A stretch of DNA of 64,000 bases. It comes from an uncultured Dorea sp. (lineage in GTDB: Bacteria > Bacillota > Clostridia > Lachnospirales > Lachnospiraceae). Position numbers and translations under genes: made by a program. How positions within the stretch are numbered: the stretch's first letter is position 1; every line of letters begins with the position of its first letter. The notes under the pieces were generated by a model, which did not search any database, was not told the DNA's origin, and saw only the letters and a list, made by a program, of their open reading frames with translations. The stretch is from contig CAJTQA010000001.1 in assembly GCA_910578455.1 (NCBI GenBank), forward strand, positions 62,001 to 126,000, written 5' to 3'. Of this stretch, positions 1 to 8,443 are shown piece by piece.

Positions 1-233
1 GCTGTCATCTTCCGAAGCATCTCCTGAATCCCGGTATCCGCAAACTTATATACATTCATATCAGCCATATTTCCAGCCTCCGGAAGCATGATGTGAAGAA
101 GTCCGGCAAGTTTTATCGCGGGGTCATAGAGAGTAATGCCTATGCAGGAGCCGAGGGCATAAGTGATAAGGGTTCCCTCCCTCCTCGCAATCTTCATATC
201 TGCAATTCCGACTTTTATTTCTTTGCTATTCAT
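1..233 (-). CDS. cheD: CheD, chemoreceptor glutamine deamidase (partial)
   Basis: The reverse strand reads from an ATG at 233 and is still open at base 1, so only the first 77 or so residues are present. The start MNSKEIKVGIADMKIA, followed by ALGSCIGITLYDP and LLHIMLPEA, is typical of CheD. The family's catalytic Cys lies in the GSC(I/V)G motif, which is present here; the catalytic His is in the H-I-M-L-P stretch. CheD deamidates glutamines on methyl-accepting chemoreceptors and binds CheC. The start overlaps the end of cheC by 8 bases, which fits translational coupling of two proteins that act as a complex. The C-terminus lies outside the window. Confidence 0.9.
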   Translation of the reverse strand, partial: MNSKEIKVGIADMKIARREGTLITYALGSCIGITLYDPAIKLAGLLHIMLPEAGNMADMNVYKFADTGIQEMLRKMT

Positions 234-852
234 TTGGCGCCACCAGCCTATCCATCAGATAATTCAGCGACTGGATATCCGGAAGCATTAACAGATTACT
301 CTCCACACGTTTTCCCCCGATGAAACATCTTCCGGTAATCATCATTAACTTATCAGACACATATCCAAATTCCGCCATCGGAACCGTCATGATCCCGCCA
401 AGCATATTAACTGAAAAGGCCGGCACAGATAAAGAAATCTCCATATCAGCCAATTTAGAGAGTGAGAGCATGTAGGAAGATATAATGATGTTCCCCACCT
501 CAGTTGCTGCTGAAATTTCCATTTCACCCATCTGTTCGTATCCATCGATGCTTTCCTGAAGAACGCATCCCAGGATCTCATTGATAAAATCCATCTTCAT
601 CAGAAACAGCATCACACCGCTGACATCGCCGGTCATCTGCACCAGCACTCCAGACACAATATCTTCCGGATGTCCAAGGGAATCCACTGCTTCATTGTAA
701 CCCAGTATCTCCACGTTGGGAACGGTCATCTTGACTTCGACTTTCAACAGGCTTGAAAGCGCTGTTGCCGCATTTCCCGTTCCGATACTGCCGACTTCCC
801 GCATCATGTCTTTTGCGGTATCGTCCATATCTTCATAACGCGTAATCCTCAT
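226..852 (-). CDS. cheC: CheC, CheY-phosphate phosphatase
   Basis: This 208-residue protein has the two CheC-type helices that normally carry an E-x-x-N phosphatase motif. The second site (ATEVGNIIISS, near residue 115) keeps Glu and Asn. The first site (MREVGSIGTGNAATA, near residue 19) has Ser where Asn is expected, so probably only one of the two active sites works. CheC dephosphorylates CheY-P and is stimulated by CheD, which follows with an 8-base overlap. It sits at the 3' end of the fla/che operon, 28 bases after a rod gene. Confidence 0.92.
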   Translation of the reverse strand: MRITRYEDMDDTAKDMMREVGSIGTGNAATALSSLLKVEVKMTVPNVEILGYNEAVDSLGHPEDIVSGVLVQMTGDVSGVMLFLMKMDFINEILGCVLQESIDGYEQMGEMEISAATEVGNIIISSYMLSLSKLADMEISLSVPAFSVNMLGGIMTVPMAEFGYVSDKLMMITGRCFIGGKRVESNLLMLPDIQSLNYLMDRLVAPNE

Positions 853-880
853 GTTCTACCACCTCTCTTAAGACTTTCTA

Positions 881-1588
881 TTATGAGCGCAGCCCGTTAA
901 TCGTCTGCTCTATCTCATCAGATGTCTGCACCATCTTAAGCGCATACGTATATGCTCTGGAGGCAACGACCGTATCCGACAACTCCTGAGCCATATCTAC
1001 GTTTGAAAGCTCCAGGTAGCCGTCAACTACCTGTGCGTCCCTGACAAGCATAGGATTTCCGTTTTTCGGCACGGGCCTAAATTCCGTTGCTCCCACAGAC
1101 TCCATATTGTTCGTATTCGCAAATGTGAATACCGCCGGCCGCCCAGTCAGCTGCTCGTTGACATAGCGTATGGGGGTTCCCGTCTCGTCAAGCACATATT
1201 TCCTCCCATCGCTCAGGAGATAGAAATAACCGTCATTGTGGAGGGAAACCGAAAAATTCCCGGCGCGGGTGTATGTAATCTCATTGCTGACCTGATCTCT
1301 CAGCATAAAAAAACCTTCCCCGTCCTGAATCGCAAAGTTAAAGCCGCCCCCCTGGGTCGCACTCATGCCGTTGGATGTAAAATCCGTATTTGTGTGCTGC
1401 ATGCGGACACCGGTACCCGTCGTCACCCTGTCCTGGCTGTGCATGTTGTAGTACATAAGATCCATAAACACGGAGCTTTTGGACTTATATCCCACCGTGT
1501 TCACATTTGCCACGTTATTGCCGATTACATTTAATTTGTCCTGCTCTGTTATCATACCTCTTGCACCTGAGTAAAAAGAAGCATTCAT
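881..1588 (-). CDS. Flagellar basal-body rod protein, FlgG/FlgF family (second copy)
   Basis: The 235-residue product starts with the flagellar rod/hook N-terminal motif (LNVIGNNVANVNTVGYK) and ends with the matching C-terminal coiled segment (ELSDTVVASRAYTYALKMVQ). These ends form the coiled coil shared by all axial rod and hook proteins. A strong ribosome binding site (AGGGGGTGG) precedes the ATG. It lies just downstream of another FlgG-type gene, as the flhO-flhP pair does in Bacillus. It probably builds part of the rod; which of FlgF or FlgG it replaces cannot be decided from sequence alone. Confidence 0.85.
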   Translation of the reverse strand: MNASFYSGARGMITEQDKLNVIGNNVANVNTVGYKSKSSVFMDLMYYNMHSQDRVTTGTGVRMQHTNTDFTSNGMSATQGGGFNFAIQDGEGFFMLRDQVSNEITYTRAGNFSVSLHNDGYFYLLSDGRKYVLDETGTPIRYVNEQLTGRPAVFTFANTNNMESVGATEFRPVPKNGNPMLVRDAQVVDGYLELSNVDMAQELSDTVVASRAYTYALKMVQTSDEIEQTINGLRS

Positions 1589-1621
1589 CTTTTAAACCAC
1601 CCCCTGTATCCCTTTATTAAA

Positions 1622-2371
1622 TTATGTCGGGCCAATCTGCACAATCTTGGCCGCAAGCTGGTCATACATCTTAAGAACCTGAGCCGCGCTCTGAAGCGCC
1701 CGCTCGGTAGCCATCATCTCCGTATATTCCTGAATGACGTCCACATTGGAGTCCTCTAAGAACTTCTGGCGCATAGGAATATTCACATCCCGCGGATTGC
1801 CAGTCGCAATAAACATATCTCCCGTCGTTTTTTCCAGCTCCGTATTATAATCCTGGAAATCAACCGTGCGTATCTTTCCGAAAAACTGCCCGGTCTCTGT
1901 GGATGTAAGGTTTCCATAAGTATCACAGGTAATCTTATCCGTGCCCAGGTAGATAGGCCCGTTTGTTCCCATCACCCTGCCGACACCGTCGAGATACAGA
2001 TATCCCTGGTCATCTAAAATAAAGGAGCCATTCCTCGTGTAGGCGATTCCGTTTCCAGTCTCAACGGCAAAAAATCCGCTTCCCTCCAATGCAATGTCAA
2101 GCGCGCTTGCTGTCGGTGTAAGACCTCCTTGCTTATAGCTGGTCACATTGCCGTCGCCAGTAACGATACAGTTCATTCTGCCAATCTGCGTCGGGTTGCT
2201 TTTATCCGTATTTCCGATACGGTAGATCATCTCATCCTGAAACGTAGTCTGTGTGAATGTATCTTTTCTGAAACCTGGCGTCGACACGTTTGCCATGTTG
2301 TTACCGATTACGTTTAAGTTCCTTGTCTGCGTCAGCACACCGGACGCAAGATTATAAAAACCTTTAAACAT
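1622..2371 (-). CDS. flgG: Flagellar basal-body rod protein, FlgG/FlgF family (first copy)
   Basis: This 249-residue protein has the conserved rod/hook N-terminus (LNVIGNNMANVSTPGFRK) and C-terminus (YTEMMATERALQSAAQVLKM), with the mid-region DIALEGSGFFAVETGNG typical of FlgF/FlgG. The start overlaps the fliA stop by 8 bases, so the two are likely translationally coupled. Together with the next gene it gives two paralogous rod proteins, suggesting one FlgF-like and one FlgG-like role. The protein is exported by the flagellar type III apparatus and so has no Sec signal. Confidence 0.85.
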   Translation of the reverse strand: MFKGFYNLASGVLTQTRNLNVIGNNMANVSTPGFRKDTFTQTTFQDEMIYRIGNTDKSNPTQIGRMNCIVTGDGNVTSYKQGGLTPTASALDIALEGSGFFAVETGNGIAYTRNGSFILDDQGYLYLDGVGRVMGTNGPIYLGTDKITCDTYGNLTSTETGQFFGKIRTVDFQDYNTELEKTTGDMFIATGNPRDVNIPMRQKFLEDSNVDVIQEYTEMMATERALQSAAQVLKMYDQLAAKIVQIGPT

Positions 2372-3158
2372 GAGCGTTCTCCTTTCCTTTTGTCTCTATA
2401 TGCATTTCCTTTTGAAGGTATTCTTTCAGTTTCCGGATTGCATTGGCATGAATCTGCGATATCCTCGGCTCGCTCACTTCCATGACCGACGCAATCTCTT
2501 TCATATTCAATTCCTCCACATAGTAGAGGGAGACAACTAATTTTTCCTTTTCTTTCAGGGAATTGATTCCGTCTTTCAGAACCTGCCGAAATTCGTTTTC
2601 CAGATACTTCTCTTCCGGCTGTCCTGCGAAATCCAGTGACAGAAGGCCTGAAACCTTCTGTTTCTCCTGCGTCTCCTCCATCACCATATCAAGCGACAGG
2701 ACAGAAGAAAGATTTATCTTCCCCATGACATCCTGAAGCTTATCCACCGGCATATCCAGTTCCTTTGCAATCTCTTCTACGGACGGCATCGTGCCGGTCC
2801 TTGAGTACATCTCAGCTGCTTTATCCTGAATCTCCTTGAAGCTCTTGCGAACCGTCCTTGGCACCCAGTCCTGCTTTCTTGCGATATCTATAATCATACC
2901 ATGTATACGCCGGGAAACATAGGTCTCAAATTTTGCATTTTTTCCTGCGTCATACTTGTCAAGGGCTTTCATCAACACGATAACGCCTTCATTTATGATG
3001 TCTTCTACCTGGGTAAACCCGAGATAGACATCCCGCATCTGCACGGCGATGCTCTTTACTATATACAGGTAGCGGAGAGTCAGCTCTCTTTTGATCTCGG
3101 CACTGCCTGTTTCCTGATACAGTGCAAGCAGCTCTTCATTTGTCCTTGAGTCTTCCAT
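2364..3158 (-). CDS. fliA: RNA polymerase sigma-28 factor (FliA/SigD/WhiG family)
   Basis: The 264-residue protein has the sigma-70 regions 2, 3 and 4 in order: region 2 (YLGFTQVEDIINEGVIVLM, near residue 50), the family-specific WVPRTVRKSFKEIQDKA (near 99), region 3 (SVEEIAKELDMPVDKLQ) and a helix-turn-helix in region 4 (MKEIASVMEVSEPRISQIH). It would direct transcription of late flagellar and chemotaxis genes. A very strong ribosome binding site (GAGGAGGGGAG) precedes the ATG. Likely targets in this window are the promoters at 55379-55405 and 26753-26779. Its place directly after flhA, with no flhF or flhG between, is unusual. Confidence 0.93.
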   Translation of the reverse strand: MEDSRTNEELLALYQETGSAEIKRELTLRYLYIVKSIAVQMRDVYLGFTQVEDIINEGVIVLMKALDKYDAGKNAKFETYVSRRIHGMIIDIARKQDWVPRTVRKSFKEIQDKAAEMYSRTGTMPSVEEIAKELDMPVDKLQDVMGKINLSSVLSLDMVMEETQEKQKVSGLLSLDFAGQPEEKYLENEFRQVLKDGINSLKEKEKLVVSLYYVEELNMKEIASVMEVSEPRISQIHANAIRKLKEYLQKEMHIETKGKENAHV

Positions 3159-3179
3159 CTGCGCTCTCCCCTCCTCCTC

Positions 3180-5252
3180 TTACTTAGTTATATTCCCAAC
3201 AGCCTGTATCTGTACATTATTTGAAATTTCATTGAACGAAAGTACATAAATGGACGGATAAAACTGCTCCAGCATGCGGTACACGTACACTCGGATAACC
3301 TGGCTGGTCAGAATAATCGGATCCTGCGAAAGCTCGTGGAACTTCTTCGCCGCATTGCCTATCTGCATCACAACACTCTGCATGACATCTGGCGGCAGTG
3401 CCATATAGTACCCTTGCTCGCCTTTTGTAAGGCTTGACACCATCATTTTTTCCAGCTCGGCATCCAGCGTAAGCACCCGCATCTGCCCATCCCGGCAGAA
3501 TTTGCTCGTAATCGTCCGCTTAAGCGCCGTCCTTATATTTTCAATAATCGTCGTCAGGTCAAGCCCTGACGCCGCCGCATCCGAGATTGTCTCCATAATG
3601 GTTTCCATATCCTTGATAGGAATGCCTTCTTTTAAAAGACTTGTCAGGATCTTTTGGAGCGTTCCGTAGGGAACAAGCCCCGGAACTACTTCTTCCACGA
3701 GTGCTCCCGCACGCTGCTTCAGGCTGTCCGCAAGTTTCACTACTTCTTCCCTGTTAAGCAGCTCAAAGGCATGCCTGCGGATTGTCTCAGACAAGTGGGT
3801 AACCATAACAGAGAGCGGGTCAATGACTGTATATCCGTAAATCTCCGCCATCTCTTTATTTTCCGGAAGAATCCATTTACTTGGTATGCCGTAGGCAGGC
3901 TCGATTGTTTCAATTCCGTCAATCTCGCCAACCGGTTCGTCCGGCTCCAACGCAAGGTAATGATCGACAAGAATCTCTCCCCGCTCGACTTCCTCTCCTT
4001 TAACCTTAATCACATACTGGTTTGTATTTAAGCTCGAGCTGTCTCTTAAGCGCACGGACGGAACGACAAACCCCATTTCTTGTGCGTACTGCCTTCTAAA
4101 GATGACAATACGGTTAATCATCTTTCCTCCGCTGCCTTCATCGACAAGCGGAATCAGGCTGTATCCAAACTCCATCTCTATCGGCTCTACGCCAATCAGG
4201 GCATATACATTGTTAATATCCCTGTAATATTCTTCCTCGCTTGGTTCCGCGGTTTCCGCATCCGGAACCTGCATCTCGCCAAGCTCCTGCGCCGCCGCGG
4301 CCTCTGCCATCTCTTTCATACGGCCTTGCAGGCGGTAACCCACAATCAGCAGCGCAGACGACAATACGCCGAGCTGAAACTTCGGCATTCCTGGTATCAG
4401 TATCAGAACCGCCAGCACTGCTCCGGCAAACATAATTGCCCTTGGCTGCGACTTGAACTGTCCCGATACATCCTCATTAAGGCTGCCCTCCGAAACAGAT
4501 CTTGTAACAATCATGCCGGTAGCCGTGGAGATCAAGAGCGCCGGTATCTGAGACACCAGACCGTCTCCTACCGTGGCTATCGAATAGACGGAAAGCGCAT
4601 CCTGAAGAGTCATGCCTGCCTGCACGATTCCGATGATAAAGCCGCCGATCAGATTGACAAAGGTAATGATGATCGACATGACCGAGTCGCCCTTTACAAT
4701 CTTCGTCGCACCATCCATGGCTCCGTAAAAGTCCGACTCCCTCTGAATCTTAGAGCGCCTCTCCTTCGCCTGTTCCTCCGTAATAAGGCCTGCGCTTAAG
4801 TCAGCATCAATGGCCATCTGCTTGCCGGGCATGGCATCCAGCGTAAACCTTGCCGCAACCTCAGCCACACGTTCCGCACCTTTTGTGATAACGATAAACT
4901 GCACAAGAACGATGATAAAAAAGATTACGAAACCGACAACGACATTTCCGCGCAGTACAAAAGTACCAAAAGCCTGGATAACCTGTCCTGATGAGCCCTG
5001 GTTCGTCAGGATGTTTCTTGTGGAAGAAACGTTAAGCCCCAGACGGAACAGCGTCGTAACCAAAAGCAGCGACGGGAACGTTGATAATTCCAACGGCTCT
5101 TTGATGTTCATGCTTATGATCAGGACAACCATAGAAATCGCCATATTTATGATAATCAAAACATCCATTAAAAACGGATTTAAAGGAATAATCAAAAGCA
5201 GGACAATCACTATAACAAACACTGTCACCGCATTACTCAAAACTTTCTTCAT
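3180..5252 (-). CDS. flhA: FlhA, flagellar type III export gate
   Basis: The 690-residue protein has the FlhA layout: about eight membrane segments in the first 320 residues, with the FHIPEP-region signature around FPSLLLVTTLFRLGLNVSSTR (near 58) and MPGKQMAIDADLSAG (near 145), then a large cytosolic domain that docks export substrates and chaperones. It ends with a short tail. It forms the nonameric export gate with FlhB and FliPQR. The start lies 3 bases after the flhB stop, showing coupling. Length is normal for the family. Confidence 0.96.
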   Translation of the reverse strand: MKKVLSNAVTVFVIVIVLLLIIPLNPFLMDVLIIINMAISMVVLIISMNIKEPLELSTFPSLLLVTTLFRLGLNVSSTRNILTNQGSSGQVIQAFGTFVLRGNVVVGFVIFFIIVLVQFIVITKGAERVAEVAARFTLDAMPGKQMAIDADLSAGLITEEQAKERRSKIQRESDFYGAMDGATKIVKGDSVMSIIITFVNLIGGFIIGIVQAGMTLQDALSVYSIATVGDGLVSQIPALLISTATGMIVTRSVSEGSLNEDVSGQFKSQPRAIMFAGAVLAVLILIPGMPKFQLGVLSSALLIVGYRLQGRMKEMAEAAAAQELGEMQVPDAETAEPSEEEYYRDINNVYALIGVEPIEMEFGYSLIPLVDEGSGGKMINRIVIFRRQYAQEMGFVVPSVRLRDSSSLNTNQYVIKVKGEEVERGEILVDHYLALEPDEPVGEIDGIETIEPAYGIPSKWILPENKEMAEIYGYTVIDPLSVMVTHLSETIRRHAFELLNREEVVKLADSLKQRAGALVEEVVPGLVPYGTLQKILTSLLKEGIPIKDMETIMETISDAAASGLDLTTIIENIRTALKRTITSKFCRDGQMRVLTLDAELEKMMVSSLTKGEQGYYMALPPDVMQSVVMQIGNAAKKFHELSQDPIILTSQVIRVYVYRMLEQFYPSIYVLSFNEISNNVQIQAVGNITK

Positions 5253-5255
5253 GCT

Positions 5256-6326
5256 TTACTCCATCTTATTGTTCATCTTATAAACATAAACCAGAACCTC
5301 TGCCACCGCACCGTAGTATTCCTGCGGAATCTCTCCCGACAAGTCCGTCGTGGCATATATTCCTCTGGCCAAAGGCGGGTTCTCAACTACCGCAACGCCA
5401 TTCTCTTCCGCAACCTTCACAATCCTGAGCGCCAGCTCATCCTGTCCTTTTGCAACAACTACAGGCGCATTGTACCCGGCATCCGCATCATACTTTAATG
5501 CAACTGCAAAATGCGTAGGGTTTCGGATAACTACATCCGCTCCCGGCACAGACTGCATCATACGCTCTCTGGCGCGCTGCATCTGAATGTTCCGAATACG
5601 GCTTTTAATCTTAGGATCTCCTTCTGTCTGCTTATATTCTTCTTTTACTTCCTGCTTGGTCATCTTAAGCTTTCGCTCATAATCCCACCATTGATACATG
5701 AAGTCGAGCGCCGCAATTACGATAAATGCCAAGCATATGCGAAACACAAGCGTCATCACCATATTCAGCATCAACGCCCCGGACATTAAAATGTCCATGT
5801 CCATCGTCCTCACTACCTGAACCATGTCATCTATTACGATATTATAGATTACGGCAACCAATATTATGATTTTCAGAATGCTCTTAATTAATTCTACCAC
5901 ATTCTGAAGAGAAAACAATTTTTTTATTCCTGACAGCGGATTCAGCCGATTAAACTGAGGGCTGACGCTTTTCCGCGAAAAAAGAAATTTTGTCTGTATC
6001 CCGGTACCGATAATCGACAGTGCCACAGATGCAAGCAGGACCGGGAGTATTGTCGCAACAAGAGCTTTTACCACCATCATAGGCACGCCGCTCATCTGCC
6101 CGCCGTTAATGTCTGATATAGTGCCGGTTAATTCAAGAAACTGAATTAGAAAAGCGCGGACAGTTTCATAAATCTTCGGGAACATCATCCGCAATATATA
6201 GAAAGATCCAAACAGCGTAAGAACCGTCACTACATCCTTACTTTGGAAAACATTACCTTCTTTTCTTTGGTCTCTCCGTTTCTTGGCGGTGGGTTTTTCG
6301 GTTTTTGATCCGGAATCTCCTGCCAT
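5256..6326 (-). CDS. flhB: FlhB, export switch protein
   Basis: This 356-residue protein has four membrane segments followed by the cytosolic domain with the self-cleaving NPTH motif at residues 269-272 (DVVIRNPTHFAVAL). Cleavage between Asn and Pro switches export from rod/hook to filament substrates, together with FliK (encoded at 15848). The N-terminal KTEKPTAKKRRDQRKEG motif is also typical. Normal length. It lies between fliR and flhA in the usual order. Confidence 0.96.
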   Translation of the reverse strand: MAGDSGSKTEKPTAKKRRDQRKEGNVFQSKDVVTVLTLFGSFYILRMMFPKIYETVRAFLIQFLELTGTISDINGGQMSGVPMMVVKALVATILPVLLASVALSIIGTGIQTKFLFSRKSVSPQFNRLNPLSGIKKLFSLQNVVELIKSILKIIILVAVIYNIVIDDMVQVVRTMDMDILMSGALMLNMVMTLVFRICLAFIVIAALDFMYQWWDYERKLKMTKQEVKEEYKQTEGDPKIKSRIRNIQMQRARERMMQSVPGADVVIRNPTHFAVALKYDADAGYNAPVVVAKGQDELALRIVKVAEENGVAVVENPPLARGIYATTDLSGEIPQEYYGAVAEVLVYVYKMNNKME

Positions 6327-6341
6327 CTCATCTCACTTCCT

Positions 6342-7100
6342 TTATCCCGCCGCTACCCGCAATGCCTCCTGGAGCGTCTTCATCATATCAGAAATCAAGT
6401 CTCCCATAAAGCTGCTTATGGGTGAGACAAGGAACACCAATAATATAAATCCCACCACCAGCCTTAATTGGATGCTAAGCACGAATAGATTAATCTGCGG
6501 TGTAATCTTCGTAAGGATCCCAACCCCTACCTGCATGATAAACTCAAACGCAATCAGCGGAAACGCCAGCTTTATCGCAAGAACCACGCACTGGGCAAAG
6601 ATATCCAGCACCATCCATGCCGCTCCCTGGGTAAAAGCAAGTTCTCCGTAGGGAACTACATCCCCCGACTCGGCCAATATCTTAATGAGGGCAAGATGCC
6701 CGTCAACAGCAAAAAAGAAAAGCAGATAAAACGTCTGGAGGATATTTCCGGAAAGCGCTATCTGGGAGCCTGTCTGCGGGTCGTAAACCATCGCCATGGA
6801 AATTCCTATCTGGAAGTCAATGACCGTTCCGGCAAAGGTCAGCACCATATCAAAAAGCGACATGATAAATCCCAGCAAGTAGCCGATTGCAAGCTCTTTC
6901 ACCATAAGGATCCCGAACATCAGGGAGCTGTTTGCTTCTGCCTCTACCGTAATGCCTTGTGACTGCTCCATTGAAAAAACAATGACGGCAAGACCAAGGG
7001 AAAGCCCCGTCTTTGCCGTGGCAGGAATATTCCTTCTCCCCAGAATCGGATTCAGGAATATAAATCCTGACATTCTCATAAGAACCAGGAAAAACAGCAT
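6342..7100 (-). CDS. fliR: FliR, flagellar export gate subunit
   Basis: A hydrophobic protein of 252 residues with about six membrane segments. The family feature RMSGFIFLNPILGRR near the N-terminus and MISMAMVYDP-type text in the middle (QIGISMAMVYDPQTG) identify FliR. It forms the FliP5-FliQ4-FliR1 core of the export channel. A GGGGGA ribosome binding site lies just upstream of the chosen ATG. The N-terminus is a little shorter than in some relatives, but no better start is visible. Confidence 0.93.
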   Translation of the reverse strand: MLFFLVLMRMSGFIFLNPILGRRNIPATAKTGLSLGLAVIVFSMEQSQGITVEAEANSSLMFGILMVKELAIGYLLGFIMSLFDMVLTFAGTVIDFQIGISMAMVYDPQTGSQIALSGNILQTFYLLFFFAVDGHLALIKILAESGDVVPYGELAFTQGAAWMVLDIFAQCVVLAIKLAFPLIAFEFIMQVGVGILTKITPQINLFVLSIQLRLVVGFILLVFLVSPISSFMGDLISDMMKTLQEALRVAAG

Positions 7101-7111
7101 GATTTTTCCCC

Positions 7112-7372
7112 CTATCTGGCAATCATCTCAAAAACCTGCTTTGTAAAATCCTGCATAGCCCTCAGCATATTGCTCCCGTTTATTACCAGGATCACGCCTA
7201 TGACTACCAGTTTCGGCAGGAATGTCAATGTCTGTTCATGAATCTGCGTTGCGGCCTGGATAATCGAGATAACAATCCCGACCACCATACTGATGATCAG
7301 CACCGGACCTGCAAGCTGTGCCGTAAGGACAAACAATTGATACATCACATCCGTAATTTCTGCTGTTGTCAT
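7112..7372 (-). CDS. fliQ: FliQ, flagellar export gate subunit
   Basis: An 86-residue protein with two membrane hairpin helices and the family motif SIIQAATQIHEQTLTFLPK (residues 36-54). It is a small subunit of the export channel made with FliP and FliR, whose genes flank it. Length is standard. Confidence 0.94.
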   Translation of the reverse strand: MTTAEITDVMYQLFVLTAQLAGPVLIISMVVGIVISIIQAATQIHEQTLTFLPKLVVIGVILVINGSNMLRAMQDFTKQVFEMIAR

Positions 7373-7386
7373 CCGGTTATCCTCCG

Positions 7387-8052
7387 TCAGCTAAAACTCT
7401 TTACAATTGATGAGAACAAAAGCTCCCATCCGTCAACACTAACAAATAACAAAACTTTAAACGGCAGCGCAATCGTTGCCGGCGGAAGCATAATCATACC
7501 CATCGACATCAGCGTGCTTGATACAATGATATCCAGAAGCAGAAACGGTATATACAAAAGAAGCCCCGCCGTAAAGCCTCGTTTCAATTCACTGGTCATG
7601 AAGGCCGGAATGATTACTATAAGAGACTGGTCACGCGGTTCTTCCTCTATCTCCTGTCCCGACATCTCCACAAACAGCTTAAATGTGCTCTTTTCCGTAT
7701 GCTCAAGCATAAATTCCTTAATTGGAACCTGCGCCTCTTTTAGGGCTTCTGTCTGCGTAAGCTCGCCTTTCTTATATGGAGTATAAACCTCCGTATTGAC
7801 CTGCTCTATAACCGGCTGCATAATAAACAGCGTCAAAAACAGGGCAATTCCTACCAACACCATGTTAGGAGGTGTCTGCTGGATTCCGATTGCATTTCTT
7901 GTGAAAGAAAGAATGATGATAATTCTTACAAATGATGTTACCATAGTAAGGAGGGATGGCAAAATCATCAGAATCGTCAGCATCATCAGAATTTCCAGGG
8001 TAGGAATTTCTTCACCATTTATACTTACCAAATTGTTATTTTCCAAATCCAT
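7387..8052 (-). CDS. fliP: FliP, flagellar export gate subunit
   Basis: The 221-residue protein shows the two FliP signatures: TMVTSFVRIIIILSFTRNAIG (around residue 36) and the C-terminal SSTLMSMGMIMLPP (near 180). It has four membrane segments. Many FliP proteins carry a cleavable N-terminal signal; here the N-terminus (MDLENNNLVSINGEEIP) is polar and has no evident signal peptide, as is common in Gram-positives with short forms. Part of the fliO-fliP-fliQ-fliR-flhB-flhA block. Confidence 0.95.
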   Translation of the reverse strand: MDLENNNLVSINGEEIPTLEILMMLTILMILPSLLTMVTSFVRIIIILSFTRNAIGIQQTPPNMVLVGIALFLTLFIMQPVIEQVNTEVYTPYKKGELTQTEALKEAQVPIKEFMLEHTEKSTFKLFVEMSGQEIEEEPRDQSLIVIIPAFMTSELKRGFTAGLLLYIPFLLLDIIVSSTLMSMGMIMLPPATIALPFKVLLFVSVDGWELLFSSIVKSFS

Positions 8053-8056
8053 ACGA

Positions 8057-8413
8057 TTACTTCTTTCTGTCTTTCAGCCGATCCATCATATCTTTGAACG
8101 CGGCTCCCGCACTGTTTTCAACTTCCGGAAGAGAAAGCTCCGTCAGTTCTTCTTCCTTAATTTCTGTCAGCAGATTGATGTTATCATTTGTAATTCCCAC
8201 CAAAAATATCCTTTCAGAAACCCTTATGAGGGCTACTGATATTTCCTGCCCCAGAAACATCCGGTCAACAATACCCAGATAATGGGAAACACCGCCGGCA
8301 TACCTTCCGGCTCCCATCCTGTTCCCGATATATTTTGTAACTATGTATGTCAGAAAAAGAATTGCAATTATAATAAGCAACGTGCCAAGTCCTGTTACAA
8401 TGCTCTGAATCAT
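8057..8413 (-). CDS. fliO: FliO/FliZ, export apparatus assembly protein
   Basis: A 118-residue protein with a single N-terminal membrane helix (GLGTLLIIIAILFLTYIVTK) and a small cytosolic domain with the FliO-type segment (YLGIVDRMFLGQEISVALIRV). FliO helps assemble the FliP ring. Identification rests on this architecture and its position just before fliP. It ends with a short basic tail (DRLKDRKK). Confidence 0.85.
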   Translation of the reverse strand: MIQSIVTGLGTLLIIIAILFLTYIVTKYIGNRMGAGRYAGGVSHYLGIVDRMFLGQEISVALIRVSERIFLVGITNDNINLLTEIKEEELTELSLPEVENSAGAAFKDMMDRLKDRKK

Positions 8414-8443
8414 AAAGCATTCTCCTCTTTATATATCTGCTAT

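Noticed and set aside
4080..4799. Long plus-strand open frame of 239 codons
   Set aside because: It lies wholly antisense to flhA, has a composition of reverse-complement shadow (many Arg, His) and no ribosome binding site.
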